Source: an uncultured Armatimonadota bacterium
GTDB lineage: Bacteria; Armatimonadota; Armatimonadia; Armatimonadales; Armatimonadaceae
Assembly (NCBI GenBank): GCA_903881535.1
Contig: CAIRTT010000314.1
Location: 1 to 9,571 of the forward strand
Direction of reading: 5' to 3'
DNA: 9,571 nucleotides
A program made the position numbers and the translations under genes. Below are positions 1-6,642 of this stretch, one piece after another; the first letter of the stretch is position 1, and the number at the start of each line of letters is the position of its first letter. A model generated the notes under the pieces. The model saw only the letters and a program-made list of their open reading frames with translations. It was not told the origin of the DNA and did no database searches.

Positions 1-1
1 T

Positions 2-115
2 CTCCTGGCATGGCAACATTTGGTTATTCCTGTTCGCCCATCGGCTGACCTTGTCGGAATCGACCTTCCTAAAGATGCATCGCTCAAGATCTTCGCAATC
101 AGTTTAGAGCGGTAA
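2..115 (+). CDS. Possible C-terminal end of a gene entering from the left edge
   Basis: Frame 2 is open from the window edge to a TAA at 113-115, giving 37 residues that read like ordinary protein (ending ...LKIFAISLER). No family can be recognised from so short a piece. Frame 3 is also open, to a TAG at 111-113, so the choice of frame rests only on more natural residue composition. The gene would be co-directional with the oxidoreductase starting at 207, about 90 bp downstream. The call is tentative. Confidence 0.25.
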   Translation, partial: LLAWQHLVIPVRPSADLVGIDLPKDASLKIFAISLER

Positions 116-206
116 ATCGCTCTTTGTATTGGGTAGGATGAACGAGTCTCTGGACAGAAGAATACTTTGTCTGTTGAAACGTGACCGAGATGTGGAGATA
201 GCCTGA

Positions 207-1412
207 ATGTCAGTTTGGGATGTAATCGTAGTTGGTTCCGGGCCGGCGGGTGCAACATGTGCATGGAAATGTGCTGAAAGCGGTTTGAAAACCCTCCTTA
301 TCGACAGAAATGCCACATTCCCACGTTACAAACCGTGCGGCGGTGGAATCCCAGTGTCGCTTCAAAACCATGTGAGTGGTCTGAATCCCGATGGCTTTCT
401 CGAAACAACCGTTACACACCTACGCCATTCCTGGAAGGGTAAAGACCCTGTCCTTGCACCGATGCTTACCGCAGATGACAAGCCATCCGAGGTTTGGATG
501 GTAATGCGTCCGAAATTTGACCATTACCTGCAAACCCGTGCGGAGTCAGAGGGTGCAACCGTCATTCTGGGTGCTCGTGTGATGCAGGTCGAAGCAGATA
601 CGACTGGTGTCAATGTGACCACGGATGATGGCAATGTGCATCGGAGTCGCTATGTGGTTGGCGCGGATGGTGCCAAGGGTGTCGTTGGCTCGCGCGTCGG
701 TTTACGCCTGAATAAACGCTGGGGCATTGCACGTGAAGCGGAGATACCGTACGAGAATGCTACGCCAGAAAATCCGTGGCACCCTCAGCTTGAAAAGGCA
801 GCCTGTTATCTAGACTACGGAACCGTCAAAAACGGCTATGCTTGGATCTTTCCTAAGCTTGGTATTTTGTCAGTTGGTGCCGGCATGCTGACTCCAAAAA
901 AACCAACTCCAGCGGGGCTGAACACAGTCGGGATCACCCTTCTGAACGCGATGAAGACGCAGCTCACTTCTGCTGGATTATCAACGGATTTACTGGGAAC
1001 CGACATCAAGATCTGGGCGCATCCAATCCCTTATTGGACGGGTAACGAGCCAATTGTGGATGGCACATGCAGAGTATTACTCGTCGGCGATGCCGCTGGC
1101 CTCGTGCAACCTCTCTTCGGAGAAGGAATTCAATATGCGGTGCGCAGTGGTGCTCAGGCCGCCAGACATATCGCAGCCGATACTGTTTCCAGCTACGCCG
1201 ACAGTATTAAATTGATGTTCGGCGGTGAGTTTGATGCAGCGAATCGTGTGGCTAAACTCTTCCACCGGACGCCGTATCTTTCCTACAAGCTAGGCGTAAA
1301 GAATCCTGCTGGGACTAAGCTGGTTGGCCGCCTGATGTCCGGGGATTTACACCTTGAAGGAATAGAGCAGCGCATCATGGACAGGCTCCGACCATCGGTG
1401 ACCACACGCTAA
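207..1412 (+). CDS. Geranylgeranyl reductase family FAD-dependent oxidoreductase
   Basis: This 401-residue flavoprotein belongs to the geranylgeranyl reductase / p-hydroxybenzoate hydroxylase-like superfamily. Members typically reduce isoprenoid double bonds (archaeal lipids, chlorophyll or quinone side chains) or act on other lipophilic substrates. What is visible: an N-terminal dinucleotide-binding motif GSGPAG (residues 10-15) with an acidic residue, D33, at the end of the second strand for FAD ribose; the family's PCGGG motif at 43-47; and the second FAD motif GDAAGLVQPLFGEG starting near 294. Length is normal for the family. The ATG at 207 is supported by a GGAGA ribosome binding site at 194-198, nine bases upstream. 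No membrane segment is obvious. The neighbours do not reveal the substrate: there is no isoprenoid or quinone gene in the window. The family is secure, the specific reaction is not. Confidence 0.85.
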   Translation: MSVWDVIVVGSGPAGATCAWKCAESGLKTLLIDRNATFPRYKPCGGGIPVSLQNHVSGLNPDGFLETTVTHLRHSWKGKDPVLAPMLTADDKPSEVWMVMRPKFDHYLQTRAESEGATVILGARVMQVEADTTGVNVTTDDGNVHRSRYVVGADGAKGVVGSRVGLRLNKRWGIAREAEIPYENATPENPWHPQLEKAACYLDYGTVKNGYAWIFPKLGILSVGAGMLTPKKPTPAGLNTVGITLLNAMKTQLTSAGLSTDLLGTDIKIWAHPIPYWTGNEPIVDGTCRVLLVGDAAGLVQPLFGEGIQYAVRSGAQAARHIAADTVSSYADSIKLMFGGEFDAANRVAKLFHRTPYLSYKLGVKNPAGTKLVGRLMSGDLHLEGIEQRIMDRLRPSVTTR

Positions 1413-1864
1413 CGTTAACGTGCAGAATGATGTAGTTATCATCCGAATATGCATTCACCGAAGTGTTAACACTCGTTTTGGCTTACTTTGTGAATGTGTA
1501 CTGTCCTCACATGATTAAGTCTGTCGGTCATTTTGCTCTTGAACACGCAACGTTCACTGATGTGGCCAATTACCATTACTTAATAACCACTTAACAGAAC
1601 GGCTTATTAATCGCTAGTTTCCACATTATCACATGGTGACAAGTCATTACTCTTCGGTTTCAAACCTATATTTGTACATATTTCGTAAATAGTTTTCGTA
1701 GAAGAGTTTATTTCATTTGCAAGTATCGTAATATGTCTGCGCGGCCATTAAGATGGCTGAAGTGTGAATGATAGGTGATGTAACGCGGTTCCTGCGTTCA
1801 GAACTGTCACACATGCGAAAATTCATAGAAGAATTATCCACTTTGATTGGAAATTGGAGAATTA
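1413..1864 (+). other. Gene-free AT-rich intergenic region
   Basis: About 450 bp with no convincing gene on either strand. It is visibly richer in A and T than the flanking genes. It holds a 7-bp inverted repeat (TTAATAA at 1580-1586, TTATTAA at 1604-1610) and a short hairpin AACGC/GCGTT near 1781-1797, both too weak to name. It presumably carries the promoter and leader of the gene at 1865. I could not pick out a -35/-10 pair I would defend, nor a terminator after the oxidoreductase gene. Confidence 0.5.
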
Positions 1865-2266
1865 ATGGCTCGTAGAACAACCAAATTGGTTGCCGAACCG
1901 GTTGCAGAACCGACACCGGTAGTTGATGCCCCTATTCGTCGACGTCGTCGGCGTACAACCATCGACACTGAAACACAGTCCAGCCGTCTCGTGAGCGCAT
2001 TGCTTGCAACACGTGGTGCGCGTGGAGCCTCCCAAACGGAGCTGCGCAACATCATTCAATGGGCGCGTGGCGTAAACGCAGAAGCTGAGCACTTTAAGAC
2101 TGTAAGTGGTCGACAACGTCGAATACGTCAGCAGGGAACAGCCGACCGCCTTGCTGCCTTTCAACTGGACAAAACACTGCTTGATGGTGTTTTGGACGGG
2201 AAGATTGGCATCGATATCGATGACAGCGGTCAGATTATCTTCCTAAACGTTGAGGGTGCAGAATAG
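1865..2266 (+). CDS. Hypothetical arginine-rich small protein
   Basis: A 133-residue protein I do not recognise. The N-terminal third looks disordered: a basic start (ARRTTK), a short VAEP repeat (residues 9-16), proline/valine spacing, then six consecutive arginines (25-30). Residues about 40-70 (SRLVSALLATRG...SQTELRNIIQWAR) look helical and could form a helix-turn-helix-like unit. A second basic patch (GRQRRIRQQ) follows. The C-terminus is acidic and strand-like (GKIGIDIDDSGQIIFLNVEG). The composition suggests nucleic-acid binding, which is inference only. ATG 1865 is preferred over the in-frame TTG at 1847 because GGAGA at 1856-1860 sits at proper spacing before the ATG. It appears to be a single-gene transcription unit: a 450-bp gap precedes it and a strong terminator follows 24 bases after its TAG. 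Confidence 0.75.
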   Translation: MARRTTKLVAEPVAEPTPVVDAPIRRRRRRTTIDTETQSSRLVSALLATRGARGASQTELRNIIQWARGVNAEAEHFKTVSGRQRRIRQQGTADRLAAFQLDKTLLDGVLDGKIGIDIDDSGQIIFLNVEGAE

Positions 2267-2290
2267 TTAGGAAACTAGATTCCTAGATAG

Positions 2291-2331
2291 AGAGACCGGT
2301 TCATTGAAAAAATGTACCGGTCTCTTTTTTT
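2291..2331 (+). terminator. Rho-independent terminator after the arginine-rich protein gene
   Basis: A perfect 10-bp stem, AGAGACCGGT (2291-2300) with ACCGGTCTCT (2316-2325), has a 15-nt loop and is followed by a run of seven T (2325-2331). On the opposite strand no T-run follows the stem, so it looks one-directional. It ends the + strand unit, and plsC converges from the other side at 2346. Confidence 0.9.
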
Positions 2332-2345
2332 GTAACACGATAGGT

Positions 2346-3071
2346 TTAGTTCAACCGCTCGGGTGGTTTGACGAATCGATGTGGACGTATAGGCACTGCA
2401 ACATCACGGTCTGGATTGTCAGCTAACTCTTGAATCTTAGCCATCATCATTTGACCAGCTAGTTCCCGATCGATGCCTTTCTCAAAGGTAAAAGGGTCAC
2501 CGAAGATCACATCAATACGGCCACGAGTCGGAGGCCGATTGACTCCAAGCATCTCGAATGATCCCTTCACATAGACAGGGACCACCTTAACACCCATCCG
2601 CATACCAAGCGTCGCCGCCCCAGGTTCGGGAGCCAGCAACTTGCCATCCGGGCTGCGTGTGCCTTCCGGGAAAATACATAAACAGCGTCCTTCGCTAAGG
2701 CGTTGTATCGCTTGCTTAAATGCACTCCTATCAGCACTGCCCCGCTTTACAGGGAAACAGTCGACGCCATCAAGGAGCCAGCGAAGTATCCCGATCCTAA
2801 ACAGCTCCGCTTTTGTCATAAAGAGCACACGCCGCGGTGTCGCTACGCCTATTGCAACAGGATCAAGCATACTCGCGTGGTTTGAGACGAGGAGAACGGC
2901 GCCTTGTCTTGGTACGCGCTCCGCCCCACGGACATACAGTCCACCCATCACCCAAATAACTACATTACCCACTGTCTCACAAAAGGCATATGTGTCATGT
3001 TTTGTTGGTACGTTTTGATTAGGGTCTGACATAACGGAATACTTTTGGCAGTTTACGGTATCCAATTGCAT
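2346..3071 (-). CDS. plsC: 1-acyl-sn-glycerol-3-phosphate acyltransferase (PlsC family)
   Basis: This enzyme transfers an acyl chain to lysophosphatidic acid to make phosphatidic acid, the precursor of membrane phospholipids, at the inner face of the cytoplasmic membrane. With the start chosen here it has 241 residues. It shows the acyltransferase blocks in order: NHASMLD (64-70, the catalytic NHx4D motif), FPVKRG (106-111), FPEGTRS (134-140), and a VVPVYVKG-like block IV. A hydrophobic stretch (VVIWVMGGLYV, about 37-47) precedes the catalytic motif, as is common in the family. Start choice: ATG 3071 has GAAGG eight bases upstream. An in-frame GTG at 3101 and ATG at 3032 are alternatives, the latter without a Shine-Dalgarno. 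It is the last gene of the tyrA-aroA-cmk-plsC operon, 63 bases after the cmk stop. Function is secure at family level; substrate preference is inferred. Confidence 0.88.
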   Translation of the reverse strand: MQLDTVNCQKYSVMSDPNQNVPTKHDTYAFCETVGNVVIWVMGGLYVRGAERVPRQGAVLLVSNHASMLDPVAIGVATPRRVLFMTKAELFRIGILRWLLDGVDCFPVKRGSADRSAFKQAIQRLSEGRCLCIFPEGTRSPDGKLLAPEPGAATLGMRMGVKVVPVYVKGSFEMLGVNRPPTRGRIDVIFGDPFTFEKGIDRELAGQMMMAKIQELADNPDRDVAVPIRPHRFVKPPERLN

Positions 3072-3134
3072 AAACGAAACCTTCACGGGCGACTGCCACA
3101 CTGATGCATCGTGAATCTAAGCCAGAACAAAACG

Positions 3135-3800
3135 TTAGCCGAGTGACCTCACATGGCTCACGATCATGGCAATGACATCATCGATCGAGATTCCATCTGT
3201 GTTTAGTTCCCACGCGCCAGTCGCAACACGGAGCGGCGAATCATCACGATGCATATCACGATAGTCCCGCTCACTGATCTGGCATTCAATGTCAGCGAGA
3301 TTCACCATCTGTCCGGCCACTGAGAGCTCACCAGCGCGCCGTTTGGCACGTTCAGACACAGTAGCAGTCAGATAGATCTTAATCTCTGCATCAGGAAAAA
3401 CGACCGTCCCAATATCCCGCCCTTCCATCACAATACTATCGACGGATCCGAGGGACTGTTGCTGTCTTACCATCGCCACCCGGACGCCTGGAACCTGGCT
3501 GACCATCGATGCTGCGGTACCGATTTCAGGTGTTCTAATATCAGATGTGACATCCGAACCATTCAGAAATACTGTCGGCGGAACTGCCTGATCAAACGCA
3601 ATTTGAATCTCATTTGCAATGGCGGTCAGTGCATTGGCATCGTCCAACGCAATGCCTCTTGACAGTGCAGCGTACGCGACAGCGCGGTACATCGCCCCAC
3701 TATCCAAATACACAAACCCAAGCTGCCGTGCAACTTCCCGTGACACGGTGCTCTTGCCAGCTCCTGCAGGACCATCTATTGCAACCCGGATGTTCGTCAT
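3135..3800 (-). CDS. cmk: Cytidylate kinase
   Basis: This kinase phosphorylates CMP and dCMP to the diphosphates using ATP, feeding nucleotide and CDP-lipid synthesis in the cytoplasm. The 221-residue length is normal for the bacterial enzyme. Visible are the P-loop GPAGAGKST (residues 10-18), the YLDSGAMYRA block that follows it, and EGRDIGTVVFPDA, which together are diagnostic of cytidylate kinase. A lid-region pattern RDYRDMHRDDSPL is also present. The ATG overlaps the aroA stop by one base (TAATG on the - strand), so translation is probably coupled to aroA; an AAAGG-like site lies slightly far upstream. aroA-cmk-plsC adjacency is a known bacterial gene order, which supports the call. Confidence 0.95.
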   Translation of the reverse strand: MTNIRVAIDGPAGAGKSTVSREVARQLGFVYLDSGAMYRAVAYAALSRGIALDDANALTAIANEIQIAFDQAVPPTVFLNGSDVTSDIRTPEIGTAASMVSQVPGVRVAMVRQQQSLGSVDSIVMEGRDIGTVVFPDAEIKIYLTATVSERAKRRAGELSVAGQMVNLADIECQISERDYRDMHRDDSPLRVATGAWELNTDGISIDDVIAMIVSHVRSLG

Positions 3801-5095
3801 TACGGCAGTAGCCTTTCCCAGCGGTCAAAAAAGTCTGGAAATGTCTTGTTAACGCAGCTCGGATTCTCGATGACAACCCCATCATGGCGTAGTGCAAACA
3901 CGGCAGCTGCCATCGCCATCCGATGGTCATCATACGTGCGCCACAGATTGTCGTGAAGAGCAGGCACGCCATTGAGAGGGAAAACAGTTAGGGCTTCATC
4001 CTCTTCCATTGTTTCCACGCCAAACCTCTGGAGTTCGCTTGCGGTGGCACGTAAACGATCGGTCTCCTTATGGCGAACATGGCCGACATTGTGAAATCGA
4101 CTTTTGGTGCTGCAATAGGGTGCGACAGCCGCGGCTGTCATCAATGTGTCCGAGATCGCATTCATATCGAGATCAACGCCAGTTAGGTTGCGTCCTCGTG
4201 CATCTACGCAGAGGCCATCTGGGGTATCGCTCACATCACAGCCCATCGCTTCCAAAACATCCGTAAATGCCGTGTCACCCTGTAGACCACCGCGGTGGAT
4301 ATCGCGAACCGTAACACAGCCACCGGTAACGGCTGCAGCGGCAAAGAAGTAGCTGGCTGAGGATGCATCCGGTTCGATCGTGTACTCCCCCGGCGATACA
4401 TATGTTTTGCCAGCAGAGATTGTAAACGACCGGAATGCTGTGGCTGTACAGACATCAACACCAAAATCCGCCATCATGTCGATTGTCATCCGCACGTATG
4501 GAGCCGAAAGCAATGTCCCATCAATTTCGATGACAGATTCCTGGTCTGCATAAGGCGATGCCAGGAGCAATCCGCTGAGGAACTGACTGCTGATGTTGGC
4601 GCGGATGTTTGTATGACCACCGCGGAGGCCATTGGCTTGGATTTCAAGTGGTGGACATCCAGTCCCATTGATGGATGAAACATTGCCTCCGAGCTGTGTG
4701 ACGGCATCTATCAAATCCTGCATCGGGCGCTCGCGCATCCGTGCGACTCCATCCAGGGTGACAATGCCCTTTCCTGCAGCGATGGCCGGAGTGATAAAGC
4801 GTGCTGTGGTGCCAGAGTTACCGACGAACAGGCTTGCTGATGGGATGTCGAAGGCCTGTCCGAGTCCAACGACCGTGACTGTTTCTGCATCAGCATTTAC
4901 AGTGATTGTGACGCCGAGTTGTCGCAGGCAATCCACCATCCGGTCTGTGTCATCGCAAAAGAGCGCATTGCGAAGGACTGTCGTGCCTTGGGCGAGGGCT
5001 GAGAGGAGTAATGCCCGATTGGTGATGCTCTTGCTCCCGGGTACGGATACCCCCTTTATGATGGGATGTTGGCAGGACGTGGCTTCGTAATTCAT
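3800..5095 (-). CDS. aroA: 3-phosphoshikimate 1-carboxyvinyltransferase (EPSP synthase)
   Basis: This enzyme joins shikimate-3-phosphate and phosphoenolpyruvate to give EPSP, the sixth step of the shikimate pathway to chorismate. At 431 residues from ATG 5095 it has the usual length and the two-domain EPT fold is expected. Visible motifs: PGSKSITNR at residues 19-27 (Lys22 contacts both substrates in the family), GNSGTTAR at 92-99 (PEP-binding segment), HKETDR at 342-347, and YDDHRMAMA starting at 388 with the conserved DDHR. The ATG overlaps the tyrA stop by one base (TGATG). GTG one codon earlier, at 5098, is an equal alternative that would give a four-base overlap. The TAA overlaps the cmk start. 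No clear Shine-Dalgarno is present, so coupling to tyrA translation is likely. Confidence 0.95.
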   Translation of the reverse strand: MNYEATSCQHPIIKGVSVPGSKSITNRALLLSALAQGTTVLRNALFCDDTDRMVDCLRQLGVTITVNADAETVTVVGLGQAFDIPSASLFVGNSGTTARFITPAIAAGKGIVTLDGVARMRERPMQDLIDAVTQLGGNVSSINGTGCPPLEIQANGLRGGHTNIRANISSQFLSGLLLASPYADQESVIEIDGTLLSAPYVRMTIDMMADFGVDVCTATAFRSFTISAGKTYVSPGEYTIEPDASSASYFFAAAAVTGGCVTVRDIHRGGLQGDTAFTDVLEAMGCDVSDTPDGLCVDARGRNLTGVDLDMNAISDTLMTAAAVAPYCSTKSRFHNVGHVRHKETDRLRATASELQRFGVETMEEDEALTVFPLNGVPALHDNLWRTYDDHRMAMAAAVFALRHDGVVIENPSCVNKTFPDFFDRWERLLP

Positions 5096-5949
5096 CACGC
5101 TGAAGGATACCGCACGACGTTATCTGGATGTCGCATACCGGCGTGTAGGAGCTTACCAAGCGCTGCATCATCCTCTTGGGCAAGGGCATTTTTTACGGCG
5201 AGCAGGTGTTCAAGGTAGCCATCCAGCGTCTGGACGACAGCAGCTCGGTTGCTGGTCAAAATGCGCGTCCAGACTTCTGGGCTGGATGCAGCGACGCGTG
5301 TTGCGGAGTGAAAACCTCCTGCGGCTAGCTCAAACACGGGCAGTCCGGTAGATAGGTCGGCCTGCCTTGCCATCGCGTACATGGCGTAGGCGGCGATGTG
5401 TGGCAAGTGACTTGTGATTGCGATGCTTGCATCGTGTACGGAAGCATCCAAGCGCATCGGGAGACCGCCCAATGCGTGTATCAGGCCCTCAACGGCATTG
5501 ATGACGGCTGTGGATGAATGCTCAGATGGGCAGATTGGCCAGACTGCACCTTGAAACAGATCTGCCCGGGCGTGGATTGCGCCGTGGCGCTCACTTCCGG
5601 CCATCGGGTGCCCAGGCACGAAGCGCGGATCTGCATCCGCAAGCGGCATCAGGGGAACTTTAGTTGATGTTACATCTGTGACGATGGCATCTTTGCCAGT
5701 GAAGGCGAGTACGGACCGGACGGTGTCAGCGACGAGTTCGGGCGGTGTAGCCACGATGGTGATCGCTGCGTGTAGAACCGCTTCACCGAGTGAAGTTGCT
5801 GCGTGTTTGACAGCACCGAGGCGCACAGCGGTGGTGAGATTTTCGACCGATGGGTCCCACGCGGCCACGGTGTATCCGGCTGCAGTGGCTGCAAGTCCGA
5901 TGCTTGTCCCGATGAGGCCTGTTCCAATGATGGCTATAAGGCGATCCAC
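5095..5949 (-). CDS. tyrA: Prephenate dehydrogenase
   Basis: This NAD(P)-dependent enzyme oxidatively decarboxylates prephenate to 4-hydroxyphenylpyruvate, the step committed to tyrosine. The 284-residue protein starts directly with the Rossmann fold: GTGLIG at 9-14 and an acidic residue, D32, at the end of the second strand (WDPS). It then shows GHPMAGSE (113-120), the helical block HDASIAITSHLPHIAAYA (172-189) and GGFHSATRVAASSPEVW (211-227), all typical of the family. No chorismate mutase or ACT domain is fused. Start choice: GTG 5949 is preceded by AAGAAGGA (5964-5957) seven bases upstream. The in-frame ATGs at 5994 and 5988 lie inside the tRNA terminator hairpin and lack a binding site, so a 299-residue version is unlikely. 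It is the first gene of the operon with aroA, cmk and plsC. Confidence 0.93.
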   Translation of the reverse strand: MDRLIAIIGTGLIGTSIGLAATAAGYTVAAWDPSVENLTTAVRLGAVKHAATSLGEAVLHAAITIVATPPELVADTVRSVLAFTGKDAIVTDVTSTKVPLMPLADADPRFVPGHPMAGSERHGAIHARADLFQGAVWPICPSEHSSTAVINAVEGLIHALGGLPMRLDASVHDASIAITSHLPHIAAYAMYAMARQADLSTGLPVFELAAGGFHSATRVAASSPEVWTRILTSNRAAVVQTLDGYLEHLLAVKNALAQEDDAALGKLLHAGMRHPDNVVRYPSA

Positions 5950-5966
5950 GGCGATGTCCTTCTTGT

Positions 5967-6001
5967 AAAAAATAAAAGGGGATGCCATTGGCATCCCCTT
6001 T
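5967..6001 (-). terminator. Intrinsic terminator (or attenuator) between tRNA-Tyr and tyrA
   Basis: A perfect 12-bp inverted repeat (5975-5986 with 5990-6001) closes a three-base loop. Read on the - strand it is followed by TTTTATTTTTT (5977-5967, the first bases overlapping the stem base). It starts five bases after the 3' end of tRNA-Tyr, the normal position for a tRNA-operon terminator. The U-tract ends only two bases before the tyrA ribosome binding site (5964-5957). Any transcript that covers tyrA must therefore read through this hairpin or begin at or just before it. Confidence 0.85.
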
Positions 6002-6006
6002 ATTAT

Positions 6007-6088
6007 GGGCCCGACAAGATTCGAACTTGTGTAGGCTTACGCCGACGATTTTACAGACCGCCTCCTTTAGCCACTCGGACACAGACCC
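6007..6088 (-). tRNA. tRNA-Tyr (anticodon GTA)
   Basis: Read on the - strand this is an 82-nt class II tRNA. The acceptor stem pairs GGGTCTG with CGGGCCC, including G-T pairs. The D-arm carries GAGTGGCTAAAGG. The anticodon loop is CTGTAAA, with GTA at 6054-6052, closed by GCGGT/ATCGT. A long variable arm (CGGCGTAAGCCT region) is typical of bacterial tRNA-Tyr. The T-arm is ACAAG-TTCGAAT-CTTGT. CCA is not encoded. It is 18 bases downstream of tRNA-Thr and probably shares its transcript. Confidence 0.95.
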
Positions 6089-6106
6089 ATACAACGCACA
6101 TCAAAA

Positions 6107-6177
6107 GCTGGAGACAGGACTTGAACCCGCGACCCGCTGTTTACAAAACAGCCGCTCTACCACTGAGCTACTCCAGC
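6107..6177 (-). tRNA. tRNA-Thr (anticodon TGT)
   Basis: A 71-nt tRNA on the - strand. The acceptor stem GCTGGAG/CTCCAGC pairs perfectly. The D-arm is GCTC-AGTGGTA-GAGC. The anticodon stem GCTGT/ACAGC closes the loop TTTGTAA with anticodon TGT (6145-6143), which reads ACA and, with wobble, other threonine codons. The T-arm is GCGGG-TTCAAGT-CCTGT. CCA is not encoded. It is the first gene of a two-tRNA unit with tRNA-Tyr. Confidence 0.95.
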
Positions 6178-6199
6178 AAGTCAATGTGTTTGACGGAAA

Positions 6200-6227
6200 A
6201 TATTATCATACGGATGCCCGATGGCAA
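6200..6227 (-). promoter_or_regulatory. Candidate promoter of the tRNA-Thr/tRNA-Tyr unit
   Basis: On the - strand a TTGCCA hexamer (6227-6222; four of six bases match TTGACA) lies 16 bases before TAATAT (6205-6200). The latter is part of the AT-rich stretch TATGATAATATT. Its downstream edge is about 22 bases from the mature 5' end of tRNA-Thr, a reasonable leader for a stable RNA. An overlapping GATAAT at 6207-6202 would give a short 14-base spacer. The call rests on position and partial consensus only. Confidence 0.35.
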
Positions 6228-6642
6228 CCCTCATAGGCTAAAAATAGGGTGAGTTTGTATGGAGGTGGTGTGGTTCATAAGTCCGGTAACACCTCAGGTT
6301 TCTGTGTTTGCATGGTACTTTTCCGGAAATTCATTCGTTGCAAGATGTTTCGATGAATCCACGTAATACCAGAGCCTAGGGAACCCTTACGCTTGGAAAG
6401 GTAGGGAATCACAATTAACCTCATGTGCGCATACTTATCGGCGCGGTGCCATTCACGATAGTTGTCGTTTAACAGGCTGCGATAGACCGTTGATTTGGCG
6501 AATTTTCAGCAGGTGCAATGAAGAAAATTGAACGGGTATGGAGAGATAAACGCATCTCACTAGAATCAATCCACCACTTTTCAGGTAACTGCAAGGGGTG
6601 GGCTGTAATATTGATAATCATACCTCTTGGTGAAATCAGACT
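6228..6642. other. Gene-poor intergenic region
   Basis: About 415 bp between the divergent tRNA unit and the + strand gene at 6643. I see no supported gene. A 35-codon ORF at 6259-6366 and a 68-codon ORF at 6518-6724 (the latter overlapping the next gene) are within chance expectation. A six-base inverted repeat, GAGGTG (6262-6267) with CACCTC (6290-6295), is weak. A GATAAT/TAATAT-like AT-rich patch near 6608-6620 could be the -10 of the downstream gene, but no good -35 accompanies it. Confidence 0.45.

Noticed and set aside
138..206. 22-codon ORF ending immediately before the oxidoreductase start (TGA next to ATG 207)
   Set aside because: Its binding site is weak and 22 codons is well within chance. 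The GGAGA inside it is explained as the Shine-Dalgarno of the gene at 207.
1411..1421. Palindrome ACGTTAACGT overlapping the oxidoreductase stop
   Set aside because: Ten bases, no loop and no T-run. It is too short to call a terminator or operator without conservation.
2268..2285. Inverted repeat TAGGAA/TTCCTA just before the terminator at 2291
   Set aside because: Six base pairs of weak AT-rich stem without a T-run. It adds nothing to the strong terminator beside it.
3619..5090. Several + strand ORFs of 65-152 codons across cmk and aroA
   Set aside because: They are antisense shadows of well-conserved enzymes whose motifs are intact on the - strand.
6259..6527. Possible gene remnant: 35 codons, a TAA, then about 53 further open codons in the same frame
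   Set aside because: One stop in about 90 codons is not rare when six frames are scanned, and no conserved motif was recognised in either piece.
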